Shown piece by piece: positions 1-10,619 of a stretch of 64,000 bases of DNA; the first letter of the stretch is position 1; each line of letters opens with the position of its first letter. This stretch comes from Pachypanchax playfairii (Eukaryota; Chordata; Actinopteri; Cyprinodontiformes; Aplocheilidae): assembly GCA_006937955.1 (NCBI GenBank), contig SSNP01000051.1, positions 2,590,555-2,654,554 on the forward strand, in the 5' to 3' direction. The notes under the pieces were generated by a model. The model was not told the origin of the DNA, searched no databases, and saw only the letters and a list, made by a program, of their open reading frames with translations. The translations under genes and the position numbers were made by a program.

Positions 1-2312
1 TGTTCTTGGACTCAGAAACGAGGATGATTAATTAAAATTACCAGTACTTCACTGTCATGGTAGATTGAAACTAAACAAAGACTTTGTATGTTTCTTATTA
101 AATCACATATTTCTATACGGGATCACCATGTGAAATCCATTTTAACCACATAATAATTAATAAAGCACAGATTTGTTTTCAGACAAGATCTGAAGATCAC
201 AAATCATAATAATTATGTTGTAACAGCCCTCACGCTTTGATTCAAAGAACTTGTTGGCACAATATTTTTTTTTATTGAAAATAATTTCTAATATCCACTT
301 TTAGCAGCATTACATTCTGAGTGTAGTTAATGGTTAAGGGGGAGTTTTGGATGTCGTTTATTGAGGTTTATAGCTCTGCAGTCTATCAGTCTGGTTGTGT
401 TCGGGACTTTGACAGCACTCAGATTCTTTTTCAGATGTTCTGCTGTGGGATATTTGATGTTTTGGGGGAGTATTGACTCTTTGCATGACCCTGTTTTAGT
501 CAACCTTTCAGACAGACGGACTCACGTTTGACTCTAGAAAATCTCCGTATACTGAGAAATTCACTCAATGTCTGTAAAATCATCAGCTGGTTTCATGTTT
601 TCTCCAAATGAGTGAAACTTCCATGACCTTTAATACACTAACTGAAGCCTGTAGGGTCTGAGAAGAGGCTCTTGGTTGTTTAGTGTCCTTAAGCCTTCAA
701 TAGTTGGACCTTGAGGTACTTTTTCTGCAATGTACTCCATTACAAATTCTGGTAGCTTTTTTAAATGTTCTTATTATACATTGATGGACTTCAAATTGGT
801 TGGAAATGACCTTTAACCCCTCCTAGATCAATGTGCAGCAACAGTTACTTCTCTAAGGTTGAAGTTGAGATCTTTTCTCCTCTGCTTTATGTGAACACGC
901 GACTGTAGGCTCCAGACCAGCAAACTGTTAAAACTCCTGCTTCTATACAGGTGTTAAGACTTGCACCTGATCAGTTGATCAATATGTTTGATCAGTAGGA
1001 TGTAGCTGCTACTTGTCTTCCTATTTTGTGTGAACACAGTCACAGTTTTCTGTACAATAATGTTTTTGTGTTGTAGTTCAGAGGCTGTTTTCCAATGCTT
1101 CAAGCATTTATATAATGATTCCTACATCTAATTTATTTTCCCTAATTCCATCTTCTGTATGTTTTTACCTACTTGGGGTAAAATAGCGAGTATTATTACT
1201 GTAAATGAATCAAATTAAAAACACAACAACAACCTGTTTCCACTCTGCACTAATCCCTAACTCGGCCTCGTAAAATAATTACAGTTCTGATTGCTTCCTC
1301 GCTCTTTGCAGAAATTGGTAAACACAACAACAATGTGCCGTGAAGTGACAGCGCCCGATCACAACATATTAAAACCCTGGCTGCACCACATCGCTGTGAC
1401 CCGCTTTCTGCTTTGGGTCAGTAATAACATCTTGGATACGCTCTTGCTGACTAATAGATGCTGGATCTCTTTGCCAAGATGACTGAGAGCTGTGCTGGAT
1501 TGATGGCGTGCCAGTGGGACTAATAATCTGTCCTCTCAGTCTGAATCACCGTCCGTCGTCTTTGTCTCTCTTTTTCTTTTAATTACGCCGTGATAAATGT
1601 GTTCGTCGATAATGTCGAAGATTCAAATGCCGGATCATTCGGTTAGCTCAGTTTTGCTAAGAGCGACCTTGATCTCCAACCTGGATGAGGCAGGATTTGT
1701 GACAACAAGAAAGAAAAATGAATGGACAAGAAAAAGAGTTGGAAATCATTTTAACAAGTTGTACTTCAGCAGGTCGATGAGTTAAAGTGAAGAAAAAGGA
1801 AAGAACAATGTCTTAGAACACAAATACACACATCTGTTTTAAATACTGCAGATGTGTAAGAAGGAGAATTCTTTGGTGCTACATCCTGAAAACATCATTT
1901 AATTGAGCTAATGCAGATTAGCATCGAGTTAAGATCTGGAACATGATAATACTGTACCATCTGCCTAGAAATGTTGTGACGTCTTACTTCTGCATTTAAT
2001 TGAAGGCACTGTATAGATTTAGAACTTAATTTAAAGATGAATAATGGGAATTTTCCGTTGGAGGTTCTAACTAAAGTTGCTCTGTCAACACGGCGTTTCA
2101 GTTTATACTAAAATGTACAAGGTTTCCTGCAGCTCTGAGATTAAAGTCTAATGGAAACAAACTGTTTACATTGATAAAAATGTATAACTTGTTAAAACTT
2201 CTCTTTAACAGTCATTATAATGTTGTATTTTTAGGACCAGAACCTGCGCATTTGATATGTGGGGCTGAAAGATCTGCTAACTCACCTAAACACAATCATT
2301 ATGTTTTCTTAA

Positions 2313-2627
2313 AGGGATAGTTCGGTTTTTTTGACATGAACCTGTATGGCATCCTCATCTGTAGTTACATGCATCAGCACTGACCTACCCCTGTCTGCGT
2401 CCTGTGACCCGAGGTCTGGTGCGGTTTTGGTCCTGACGAAAGTAGCCCGGCAACATGGCTGGGGTCACGAAAATAAAGTGTTTTTCCTCTCAAAACAATT
2501 TGTGTTCAATAGAGTGATAAATTTGCATCACAAAACTGCAAACCGGAAAAAAGTCAGACTCCGTTATCGCTTGGCACTATTTTCAGGTGCGTATCACTGC
2601 GCCGCGCGGTGCATCCAGCTGATCGGC
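2313..2627 (+). repeat. left inverted repeat of THAP element
   Basis: The 315-bp arm is matched in inverted orientation at 3312-3625 with only a few mismatches. High arm identity implies either recent insertion or gene conversion between arms. Confidence 0.92.
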
Positions 2628-2671
2628 GCGCGTTGTTACCATCATTACAACTGAAAAAAGTTAACGATAAC

Positions 2672-2830
2672 ATGTCTGACTACGAGACTGATGAAGATGA
2701 CATTCCATTTAGCACAGAGCCAAGGGGATATCTTTATGAACCCAAATATACTGATGCTGAAATTCGTCAGATGGAGTTAGAACGGGTAGAGAGAGAGACG
2801 AGCCACAGCCGGAGCCGTGAAAGACAATAA
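2672..2830 (+). CDS. small acidic ORF inside the THAP element (52 codons)
   Basis: MSDYETDEDDIPFSTEPRGY followed by LYEPKYTDAEIRQMELERVE and a basic-acidic tail, ending at a stop at 2828-2830. I do not recognise it with confidence. The acidic start and the YxYEP motif recall the N-termini of teleost transposon-associated proteins often annotated as P2X7-like or YqaJ-containing, but that is from memory. It begins just inside the left inverted repeat and may be the first exon of a second gene of the full-length element. A possible donor (CGG|GTAGAG) lies within it. Confidence 0.4.
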   Translation: MSDYETDEDDIPFSTEPRGYLYEPKYTDAEIRQMELERVERETSHSRSRERQ

Positions 2831-2943
2831 CAGTCTACACATATAAAGTTATGTTTTATAGGAGCTTTTAGGACATTGAGTGAGTGACTACACACAACGT
2901 TAGTAGCTGATTCTTAAAGGCCTGTAGTTCTCTTTGTTCTTAC

Positions 2944-3195
2944 CTGGGGTGCAGGGACAGCAGCACTCTTCAAAACACGTTCCTTCGTCCATCCTGGTTG
3001 TGAGGCAACATAATCCGCTTTGCTGAAGTGCGCACTACAAACACGAAGCTTTTTTACTGTTGCAAGTCTCGTCTCCACACTTCGGCCGATGGCAAGAAGC
3101 CAAAGTTGCCTCAGGGCAATGAACGAAGTAGGAAAGCGGTGAAATGTGTGCAGAGATTGAGGCACATCTTTGTTTGGATCTCAAGTCCGCACCAT
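2944..3195 (-). pseudogene. THAP-domain exon remnant inside the element
   Basis: On the minus strand the frame begins MVRT at 3195, meets an in-frame TGA at 3183-3181, then continues KDVPQSLHTFHRFPTSF, LRQLWLLAIGR, RVCSAHFSKADY and VLKSAAVPAP. The HRFP, W, CSxHF and AVP elements are the hallmarks of the THAP zinc-coordinating DNA-binding domain (C2CH). The first cysteine pair is lost around the stop. The frame ends at a consensus-like splice donor (CCCAG|GTAAGA at 2944/2943), so this was the first exon of a spliced gene. It is most likely the transposase gene of the host element, now broken. Confidence 0.8.
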
Positions 3196-3311
3196 TTTAC
3201 AAAAGGATAATATAATATGGTTTATAATGTTTAAACACTTGTTACGTTATGTACTAATCGCTCTTGCTCCCCAATAACTCTCTCGCGTTAAGTAAACACT
3301 GCCAAACTTTA

Positions 3312-3625
3312 GCCGATCAGCTGGATGCACCGCGCGGCGCAGTGATACGCACCTGAAAATAGTGCCAAGCGATAACAGAGTCTGACTTTTTTCCGGTTTG
3401 CAGTTTTGTGATGCAAATTTATCACTCTATTGAACACAAATTGTTTTGAGAGGAAAAACACTTTATTTTTGTGACCCCAGCCATGTTGCCGGGCTACTTT
3501 CCTCAAGACCAAAACCGCACCAGATCTCGGGTCACAGGACGCTGACAGAGGTAGGTCAGTGCTGATGCACGTAACTACAGATGAGGATGCCATACAGGTT
3601 CATGTCAAAAAACCGAACTATCCCT
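3312..3625 (-). repeat. right inverted repeat of THAP element
   Basis: Inverted partner of 2313-2627, ending at the TTAA target site. Confidence 0.92.
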
Positions 3626-3844
3626 TTAAGTATAATTATTTACAGCTTATTTAAAATAATATTTTAACACGTAACAGCAAAGCAAGAAATACGTTAATGA
3701 ACATAAAAATATGATCCACGTTTTTGGACTTTTAACTGATGCTGCAGCCAACCACTAGGGGGCGATTGTTCTGTTCTGCTTTAAGGTCCTGTTTATTGTA
3801 ATAGATTAAAACAGACAGATTTAAAGATTTGTTTTAATGATAGT

Positions 3845-3990
3845 GGGTGTGACTTAGAGGATGAGTGACAGACCAGTAACCGGAGGGTTGCCAGTTTGAT
3901 CCTAGCTTCCCCACCTTCCAAGGTTTCACTTGCAAATGACTGAGTTTCCCTCAGTGAGACTATGAACTGGTTAACCTAAGGAGCAAACAT
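3845..3990 (+). repeat. tRNA-derived SINE-like fragment
   Basis: ACCGGAGGGTTGCCAGTTTG followed by ATCC resembles a pol III B box (GGTTCGANTCC) of tRNA-derived SINEs, preceded by AGTGACAGACCAGTAAC. No A-rich tail or target duplication was identified, so this is tentative. Confidence 0.35.
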
Positions 3991-4859
3991 TAGCACCTTT
4001 ATCAAGGGTTTGTTTCTAGTTTTCCAAAATAATTAATAATCTTTTCTGGTCATGGGTTATGTCAATAAAAAACAGGATCGTAATTGTTTTTTTTTAAATT
4101 ACTCGAGTCCTTATACGTAACTGAGCCTTGCACACATGTTGCATGTGTTTATTCTCGGATCTTTCATTGTATAAATCCCACACATGTGACCAGAAATTGC
4201 AATAACGTTTCACCTCTGATACAAAAGGTCGTTGCACACTTTTACATCATTAAATCCTTAATTTGGTGCTGTGAGCGAAGATGGTGAACACGTTAAAATC
4301 AGGACCTATTTCACCCTGACTGAACTTGAGCAGCTGCCAGCATCCACATGAGATATTTCTGCTACTTTTGTTTTACTGAATGTGATAAAAAGCTGAGCCG
4401 TGACCCGACTGTCACACGACTGCTGTCCTTCTCTCACACAGATAAAGTTCTCTGCTTTGACACCAAAGTCATACATGAGCAGTCAAGTTTTTTAGCGGTG
4501 TTGTACAGGAATTTGGTCGTCTTTGGCGGTTGGCCAGTAGTTGTAGTGCAGGTGTTACTGATAAGCACATTAACATGATGTTGTTTCGTTACATTTCAGC
4601 TTTGAGCTAAGATTAGAGAGCGGATGGAAATGCACATCAAAGAGGAACCAGCAGATTATAAAACAAAGTATGTTCATAACATGTTGTTAACATGTTTTTT
4701 TCATTTCATAGATAACGGAAATTAGATTTCTGCTCCAACTCTTCGTCCCACATGGGAAATAGATTTGCTTCAGCTACTACAGAAAGCTGTACAAATGGAA
4801 TAAGCCCATTTTATTCCTCCAGTAGAACATAAACAACATATCAGGTGTTGAAACAGATA

Positions 4860-5400
4860 TTTTACATTTCAAAAAAAATATTAGTTCATTTTAAATTTCA
4901 TGGCAGCAACACATCTCAGAAAAGTTGGAACAGGATGATGTTTATATTATCCTCTTCCTTTAACATCTGTCTGTAAACATCTGGAGGAGACCAGCAGCTG
5001 GAGTTTAAAGAGGAATGTTGCCCCGTTCTTGTCTGAGTCAGGATTCAAGCTGCTCAACAGGCCTGAGATTTTGGGGCTGGATTTTTTTCATAATTCACCA
5101 AATATTTTGTGTTAGTGAAAGTTCTGGACTGCAGACAGATTGTCCTGCTGAAATATGCAAGACCTTCTTTGAAAGAGATGAACTCTAAATAGGAACAGAT
5201 GTGGCTCTAAAACCTCTGTATACTTTTCAGCACTGATGAGCCTTTTCCAGATGTGTCACACCAAAGTCACTGATGAAACCCCAGAGGTGCAGATTTTATA
5301 ACTGTCTGCTGATAACAAACTGGATGGACCTTCAACTCAATATGTCTGCAGAACATGACATATTAATGATATTTTAAATGAGTTTTGGTCCAGAGAAGAT
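4860..5400. repeat. degraded mariner/Tc-type dispersed repeat
   Basis: ATGGCAGCAACACATCTCAG followed by AAAAGTTGGAACAGG, and later segments such as GTCCTGCTGAAATATGCA and CTCTAAAACCTCTGTATAC, resemble the non-coding and transposase region of a very common teleost mariner-type element that I know from memory. The copy is heavily mutated and its ends are unclear. Confidence 0.5.
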
Positions 5401-6414
5401 TTTGTTCTGTTTTAATGACTTAATAAACATCTTTAAATTAAGCTCTTTATCCTGTTGATGTGAAAGTAAAAACTATTTTGAAAGCTTGATAAATCTAACA
5501 TTTCTTATTTTTCCTACACTTCCGATGTTTGGTACAAACTTCTAACCTTGATTATCTTTATTCACTTTGATTATTCAATCTTATTGGCATCAGAATTACA
5601 AATTCATTAAAACTCAATCAAAAAGATGAAGAGTTTTATTCCCTTCTAAGACTTTTAAAACAGATGTTCAATCAAGAAAATTAGAATTTCATCTGGGAAA
5701 TGTATCTCAGCAGGTGAAGTGTTCTTCCTTTAACCAGACGGTCTCCCTGCGTCTCTAAATGTCGACGTTTCCTTGAATAAATGGTAAAACCTTTAGTGCA
5801 CAGATGTAATAATACTAAACCAAATCAATTAAAGTGCTGCTTAAATGTGAAGCATTGATTATTGGTAAATAATGAAACTGAATAGAGTTTTCTACTCGGT
5901 TCAGATGATGGAACAGGTAGTTGTAATGATTTCCACGCCTGGTTGATAAATAGTGGATTTATACAGCTGCAGCGTGCAGAAACCACCCACTTCTTCACTT
6001 GAGCAGAGTCTCCAAAAACAGTGTTGATGTCAAAGTGTGTCTTTGTCAGTTAATTCCTTGACTGTTATCAGACTCTCCCAGCACCAGATACAAAACCCAG
6101 CACTTCTGCACAGTTTTAATGCTGCTAATGTCAGTTAATCACTCCACCATTCATCACAGTGTGCCCTAAATTACCACTGGCTTCATTCGCCGGTGCATCT
6201 TCGCAGCCGGTGCCTATTATCATCGGACCAAATGAAGAAAGATAATGTGTTTTGTTCAGAAGCAGATGAGAAGCTTCCTGGTGTCTAAAAGAACATCGAA
6301 TACTGGAGTGTGTGTTTGTGAATGTGGGTTATCAATATGGATCATGAATCTAATACACCCAGAGGGATTGACCTGGTTTTTCATGCTGAAGTCACATGCA
6401 CAGACGCAAGAAAC

Positions 6415-6487
6415 TGTTTTTATCCTGTAAAGCACTTTGAAATTGCACTCTTGTACGAAAAGCGCTTTATAAATAAAGATTTGATTG
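6415..6487 (+). repeat. L2-type LINE 3' tail
   Basis: TGTAAAGCACTTTGAAATTG then GAAAAGCGCTTTATAAATAA with a GATTTGATTGA end match the characteristic 3' end of L2-clade LINEs and their SINEs in fish. Only the tail is recognisable. Confidence 0.6.
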
Positions 6488-8402
6488 AAGAAACAACTGA
6501 ACATGTTTAAAAGAGATCTTCAAATCTGGCTCAGAAAAGAAAGAGAGTGCAGCCGAATGTGAACAGCAAAGAGAATCAAAGCCATTCCAGTAGGGAATTT
6601 TTAGATTTCCTCTTTTTTTTCCCTAAAACAGTAGAAACTGAAAAATATAATAGAGTTAATTTGAGTCCATTCGTTCCCCAGAGGCAGCTGCAGGTTCACA
6701 TTCCACTGACCAGCAGACGTAGGCCCCAACAGAGTGAAGCTAATCAACGCTAACGTGGGAGAAAATCCCCGGAACGTGGCAGTGGGATCATGTTCCCTAC
6801 AGAAAGGAACTTTAAGCTCCCCAGCGTACCGCGTCCAGTCAGGGCCCACTGACCCAGCGCACGTTTAAGGACGGCTTCATTCACACTAACTACGTTACTC
6901 TGCTGGGAACAACTCGAGATATTTACTATAAATGATCAAACTGAAATAAACACATGCAGCTAATTTCACCAAAAATTTGTCAGACTGACAAATATTTACT
7001 TAAACTACTTAAACATCATATTAGATTTGCCCTCCAGAGTTTCTGGGAGCTCAACCTCTGGTACTACAGGAAGTGAATGATAACTGCTGTTTAAAGTATC
7101 AGATCAACATCCTGATTAAAGTTTGTGTTTTTGTGTTCTGGTTTTACACTGTGCTGTAACGTGCAAACGTTTCAGGAAGTATTTAAACATTTTAAATCGC
7201 AGCAGTTCGGTTTGAGTATTTCTCGTTGGGTAACAATGGTAATGTTTAATATCTAATTAGAAGTTTTAGATATAAACACTGGACTGAGCAGGTTACAAAG
7301 GATTACAGACCAACTCAGTACCAAGGTGAAGAAAACAGGGTCACACCAGCGTTTGGAGTCAACTTCAAACGTCAAATTTGGAGCGTTATCAGCGTTGCTT
7401 GACAAAGTGGCCGGTGTGAATGCACCGTAAGTGAAATAAAACCCAAATTATTCGGCTGAAAAGTGTTTGATCATAGAAAAACAAGTTTAAAGCTCTGGTG
7501 GTTTTAATTCAAGTAAAACAAAAGCTTTTCCAGGAACATCGAAAGCTTCTGGGATCTTCCAAAAAATTCTAATCAAGTTATTTGAATGTTGTGAAGTTGT
7601 ATCTTGGGTTATTTTTGCTCCTAGCTGATTGGATTTATGAAGAACACATGCTCTGTAGTCTCTGAATATCCATCCCAGCAAAACAGGCGTTCACCACAGC
7701 ACAGCAGAGGGTTTCATTAAAAACACAGAAAACAACTGGATTGTTAAAGATGTTGGTTATGATGGCAGAACGGCAGAGAACGTGGGATGTAATCTGGAAC
7801 CATGTTGAATCTCACTACAGGGGTTCCAACTAGGAAACAACATGGTTGTTTTTATGCTCCGTCCTTTTAATGAGGAAATTATAATATTCTTAATAAGTAG
7901 ACAGGAAAAAAGCAACAGTACGATCTGATTTCAGAGTTCTGGAACAAATTTTGTTTTCTGACTCTGATCGGTCACAAACTCGGCCTGAGACTCGTGAGGG
8001 AACAGAGAATTGTAAAGGCATTTTTGGAAACTCCTTCATGAGTCCTGTCTTCCATTACACCTGCATCTGTGTCCTTCCAACAAACCAGCCTCCACCCTCC
8101 ACACATTTCAAGTTCATTAAAAGCTCCATCAATAAAACGCTCGTCAGAGAGACGGATTCCAGTGTCAACATGAAGTTACCAGACGTGTTTTCATGTGTTT
8201 GTCTTTCAAGACTCATCAAACACAGAGTTTATCATTAATCCCACTGGATTTCCAATCAGACTCAGTCTGGATGTTGATGAGAAACATCCTTAAGCTACCA
8301 GAGCTGCCTGAAGAACACTGGAACATCAGTTACTGTCTGAAACGTCTCTTCAAAATAAAACTCAAGTTGCTGCAAATACAGAAGATTTTTGAGTTTAGTT
8401 AT

Positions 8403-8914
8403 TGTGATGGAGTGAGCCCCATCACAAGCTGGTTCTAAAATACACTTACACATACAAACCCAGGTCATTTGTCAAGAATAATACATTCTTAATATTATAT
8501 ATTTTTGTTTATGTGGGTGATTTTGTTTCTGTTGGGTTTGTCAATATTCCCGGGAAGTATGTATTGTTTGTGTTTTGTGTATTATGTTATTGTTAAGGAG
8601 GCACCGCACGCAGCTGACCCAAACCCCGGAAGTACTGAGGGAAGGGGTGGAGTTTTTTTTTTTTATGAATGGACCAGCATCCAGGTAGTAGGGGAAGAGA
8701 GTGGTTTAATTAGAGGTGGGTGTCAGCTGTGCGGGAGATTTGGTGCTTGCCACGGTGGTTTGGTTGAGATGTGAGATGGTGATGAAGAGACCCGCACGTT
8801 TGCAAGGGAGAAAAACGCACAATAAATCTCCCGACCAAGAGGAAAACGTCGATTGGTGTTTTTTGGTTCAGTGGGTTCTGATCCAGGTGGGATCCTGAAC
8901 CCAGTCCCATCACA
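8403..8914. mobile_element. solo LTR with 5-bp target duplication
   Basis: A 512-bp segment beginning TGTGATGG and ending CCATCACA, the TG...CA form of an LTR. It is flanked on both sides by GTTAT (8398-8402 and 8915-8919). Inside are a TATA-like TATTATATATTTTTG near 8495 and an AATAAA at 8821-8826 about 90 bp before the end, in the order expected for U3-R-U5 on the plus strand. No internal retroelement genes are attached, so it is a solo LTR left by LTR-LTR recombination. Gypsy- and BEL-type elements commonly give 4-6 bp duplications; the family is not identified. Confidence 0.75.
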
Positions 8915-10551
8915 GTTATCTAGAACTGAGCTTTACATTATTAATCCTGGAGGGGATTTAGATTGTGCAAGATATTATTAACTATGAGCGGAAACTTCGT
9001 GTTGAAGCTAAATAGTCGTTATAGAAGTTGATTGCTGTGAGGAAGGATGACCTCCTGCAGCATCTTCACTGAAATAAGTCCTGACTGAAGACACACCATG
9101 CCGTGTGGCGTCCGTGTGGCATCCTTGTGGCGGTGGTGTTTTATGTTATGCTAAACAGCTTATGAAATATTCGTCTCTCCAGATGAGGCTTTCATAGCGT
9201 CAGTGGAGGCCTTCCTCTTTATCAGTTTCTCACAGGATATTACATGATACGCATCGTGCAGCGGCTCCTAACATGACGTAACATGCTAATTCTGGACTGT
9301 ATGAGTTGGAACAAACTCCACCAGTTGCTGCTCCCATGTTTCTCCTTGGTTCAGGTCCCTCTATTATTCAGTTGCCCTTTGGAAAAACAACAAAATGCTG
9401 CCGAATCAGGCAGAAGGCAGGAGTTTGGGGGGGGGGGGGTCATATTCTGCGGCGGTTCAGTAATCTTAATTAGAGTTCCAGAAATCAAAATCTACGGTGA
9501 CTGCAAAGTTTAGTGTCTGTCAGAGTGACTGTGTATTTCCTGCTGGCTCCTCGGTGCTCAGGACGGAAAATCAACTTAATGAACTGTGAGTTCAGCTCCA
9601 CCATTTTACATCCCAAATTAAATTCCTTCTGTATAAATTATTACAAACAAGTTTGTTCAGCTTCCACCATTCAAACAAACCAAACCAAAATAATCCTGCA
9701 CCAAATCTTTCACCTTTAACGTCCCTTAGATATTAAATCAGGGTCAGCTGACGCTCCCCGTTAACATGACGGTACTCAATCTGGTCTCTGCTCTCGTGTG
9801 TACACATTTATATTGTTGCAATTCACTTCTGATGATTTCTATCTACCAAAGACTAAATTGATATTATATCTGAAAATGTATGTTGCCAAGCAACAGCTTC
9901 ATTTCAACTTGTGGCCATCGGAGATACAAATCTTTGTTTCTTGTTCCTTATCACACCCCACCCAGCAAATATTAGCAAACGCTTATCATGATGTGAGAAA
10001 AGTAAATATCTTATTGGACCGTTGTGACAGCATTTAAACAGACGTCTGCATAATAAGCACTGAAAAGCTGCATCTATTCAGCGAGCGGCACCAGCAGGCT
10101 GCTTGTGTTTTTCAGAAGAAAGCAGACATTTTTCTCATCACCTCAAATCAAAGCTTTAACTTTCAGCTTCTTTTTTTTTACGTTTGATTGACTCTGATTA
10201 AACTCTGTGATGAAAGTACGCATCAATCCTGATCTTTTTTCCAAACTTTTTGTCTTGATATTTCCATACTAAAACATGGAGATGCTGAATCGGGGTAAAG
10301 ACTATCTGCTGTATGATTCGATCAGAAAGAATCTCCACAGCACAAAGTCTGTTTGGCTTAATGGCTGCTGAAGAAAAAAGCATTCACACCTGTCTTTCTT
10401 GGCTTGCTGAGCAGCACAAACAGCTGTGGCAGCACAGATGACCTCCATGAGAGATGACAGCGCTCATGTTTGATGACGCTCATGTCCAATAATGAATAAA
10501 AGTGTGAGGATGGAGGAGATGATGGGATGGAGTGACAATCTCTCAACTCAC

Positions 10552-10619
10552 CATATCGATGGATGACACGGGCCCGATGCTGTTGACGTATATGCCCACA
10601 TCGATGACGGTCGGTTTCT
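10552..10619 (-). CDS. gabrg3: gabrg3 coding exon 3 (68 bp)
   Basis: The acceptor is TTTGCAG and the donor is ATG|GTGAGTT. The exon encodes (E)KPTVIDVGIYVNSIGPVSS then IDM. The 68-bp length is exactly the conserved exon size of the family. It is isolated by a 26.4 kb intron upstream and at least 10.5 kb of intron downstream, so it is easily missed by ORF-based annotation. Confidence 0.94.

Larger units (their letters stand above)
2313..3625. mobile_element. TTAA-flanked, THAP-bearing DNA transposon (Kolobok-like)
   Basis: A 1313-bp element with TTAA on both sides (2309-2312, 3626-3629). Near-identical inverted repeats of about 315 bp lie at 2313-2627 and 3312-3625, starting AGGGATAGTTCGGTTTTTT. 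The interior carries two coding remnants pointing inward, an acidic ORF on the plus strand and a THAP exon on the minus strand. TTAA target sites plus a THAP DNA-binding domain fit the Kolobok superfamily; piggyBac also uses TTAA but lacks THAP. The element is too short to be autonomous and looks like an internal-deletion derivative. The reading frame seen in both inverted repeats is simply the same repeat twice. Confidence 0.85.
1..10551 (-). other. gabrg3 intron 3 (partial), repeat-bearing
   Basis: This interval follows exon 3 of gabrg3 in the direction of transcription and contains no recognisable coding exon. It holds, as separate entries, a TTAA/THAP element, a SINE-like fragment, a mariner-type remnant, an L2 tail and a solo LTR. 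The stretches 1-2308, 5401-6414 and 8920-10551 show AT-rich unique-looking sequence apart from a run of 13 G at 9427-9439. Confidence 0.8.

Noticed and set aside
2346..2654. 102-codon frame repeated in inverted orientation at 3309-3593
   Set aside because: Both are translations of the transposon's long inverted repeats rather than two genes.
1..10551. gabrg3 exon 4
   Set aside because: The 221-bp exon should show FFAQTW- and LNSNMVG-type motifs on the minus strand. None were seen, so it lies beyond the left edge.
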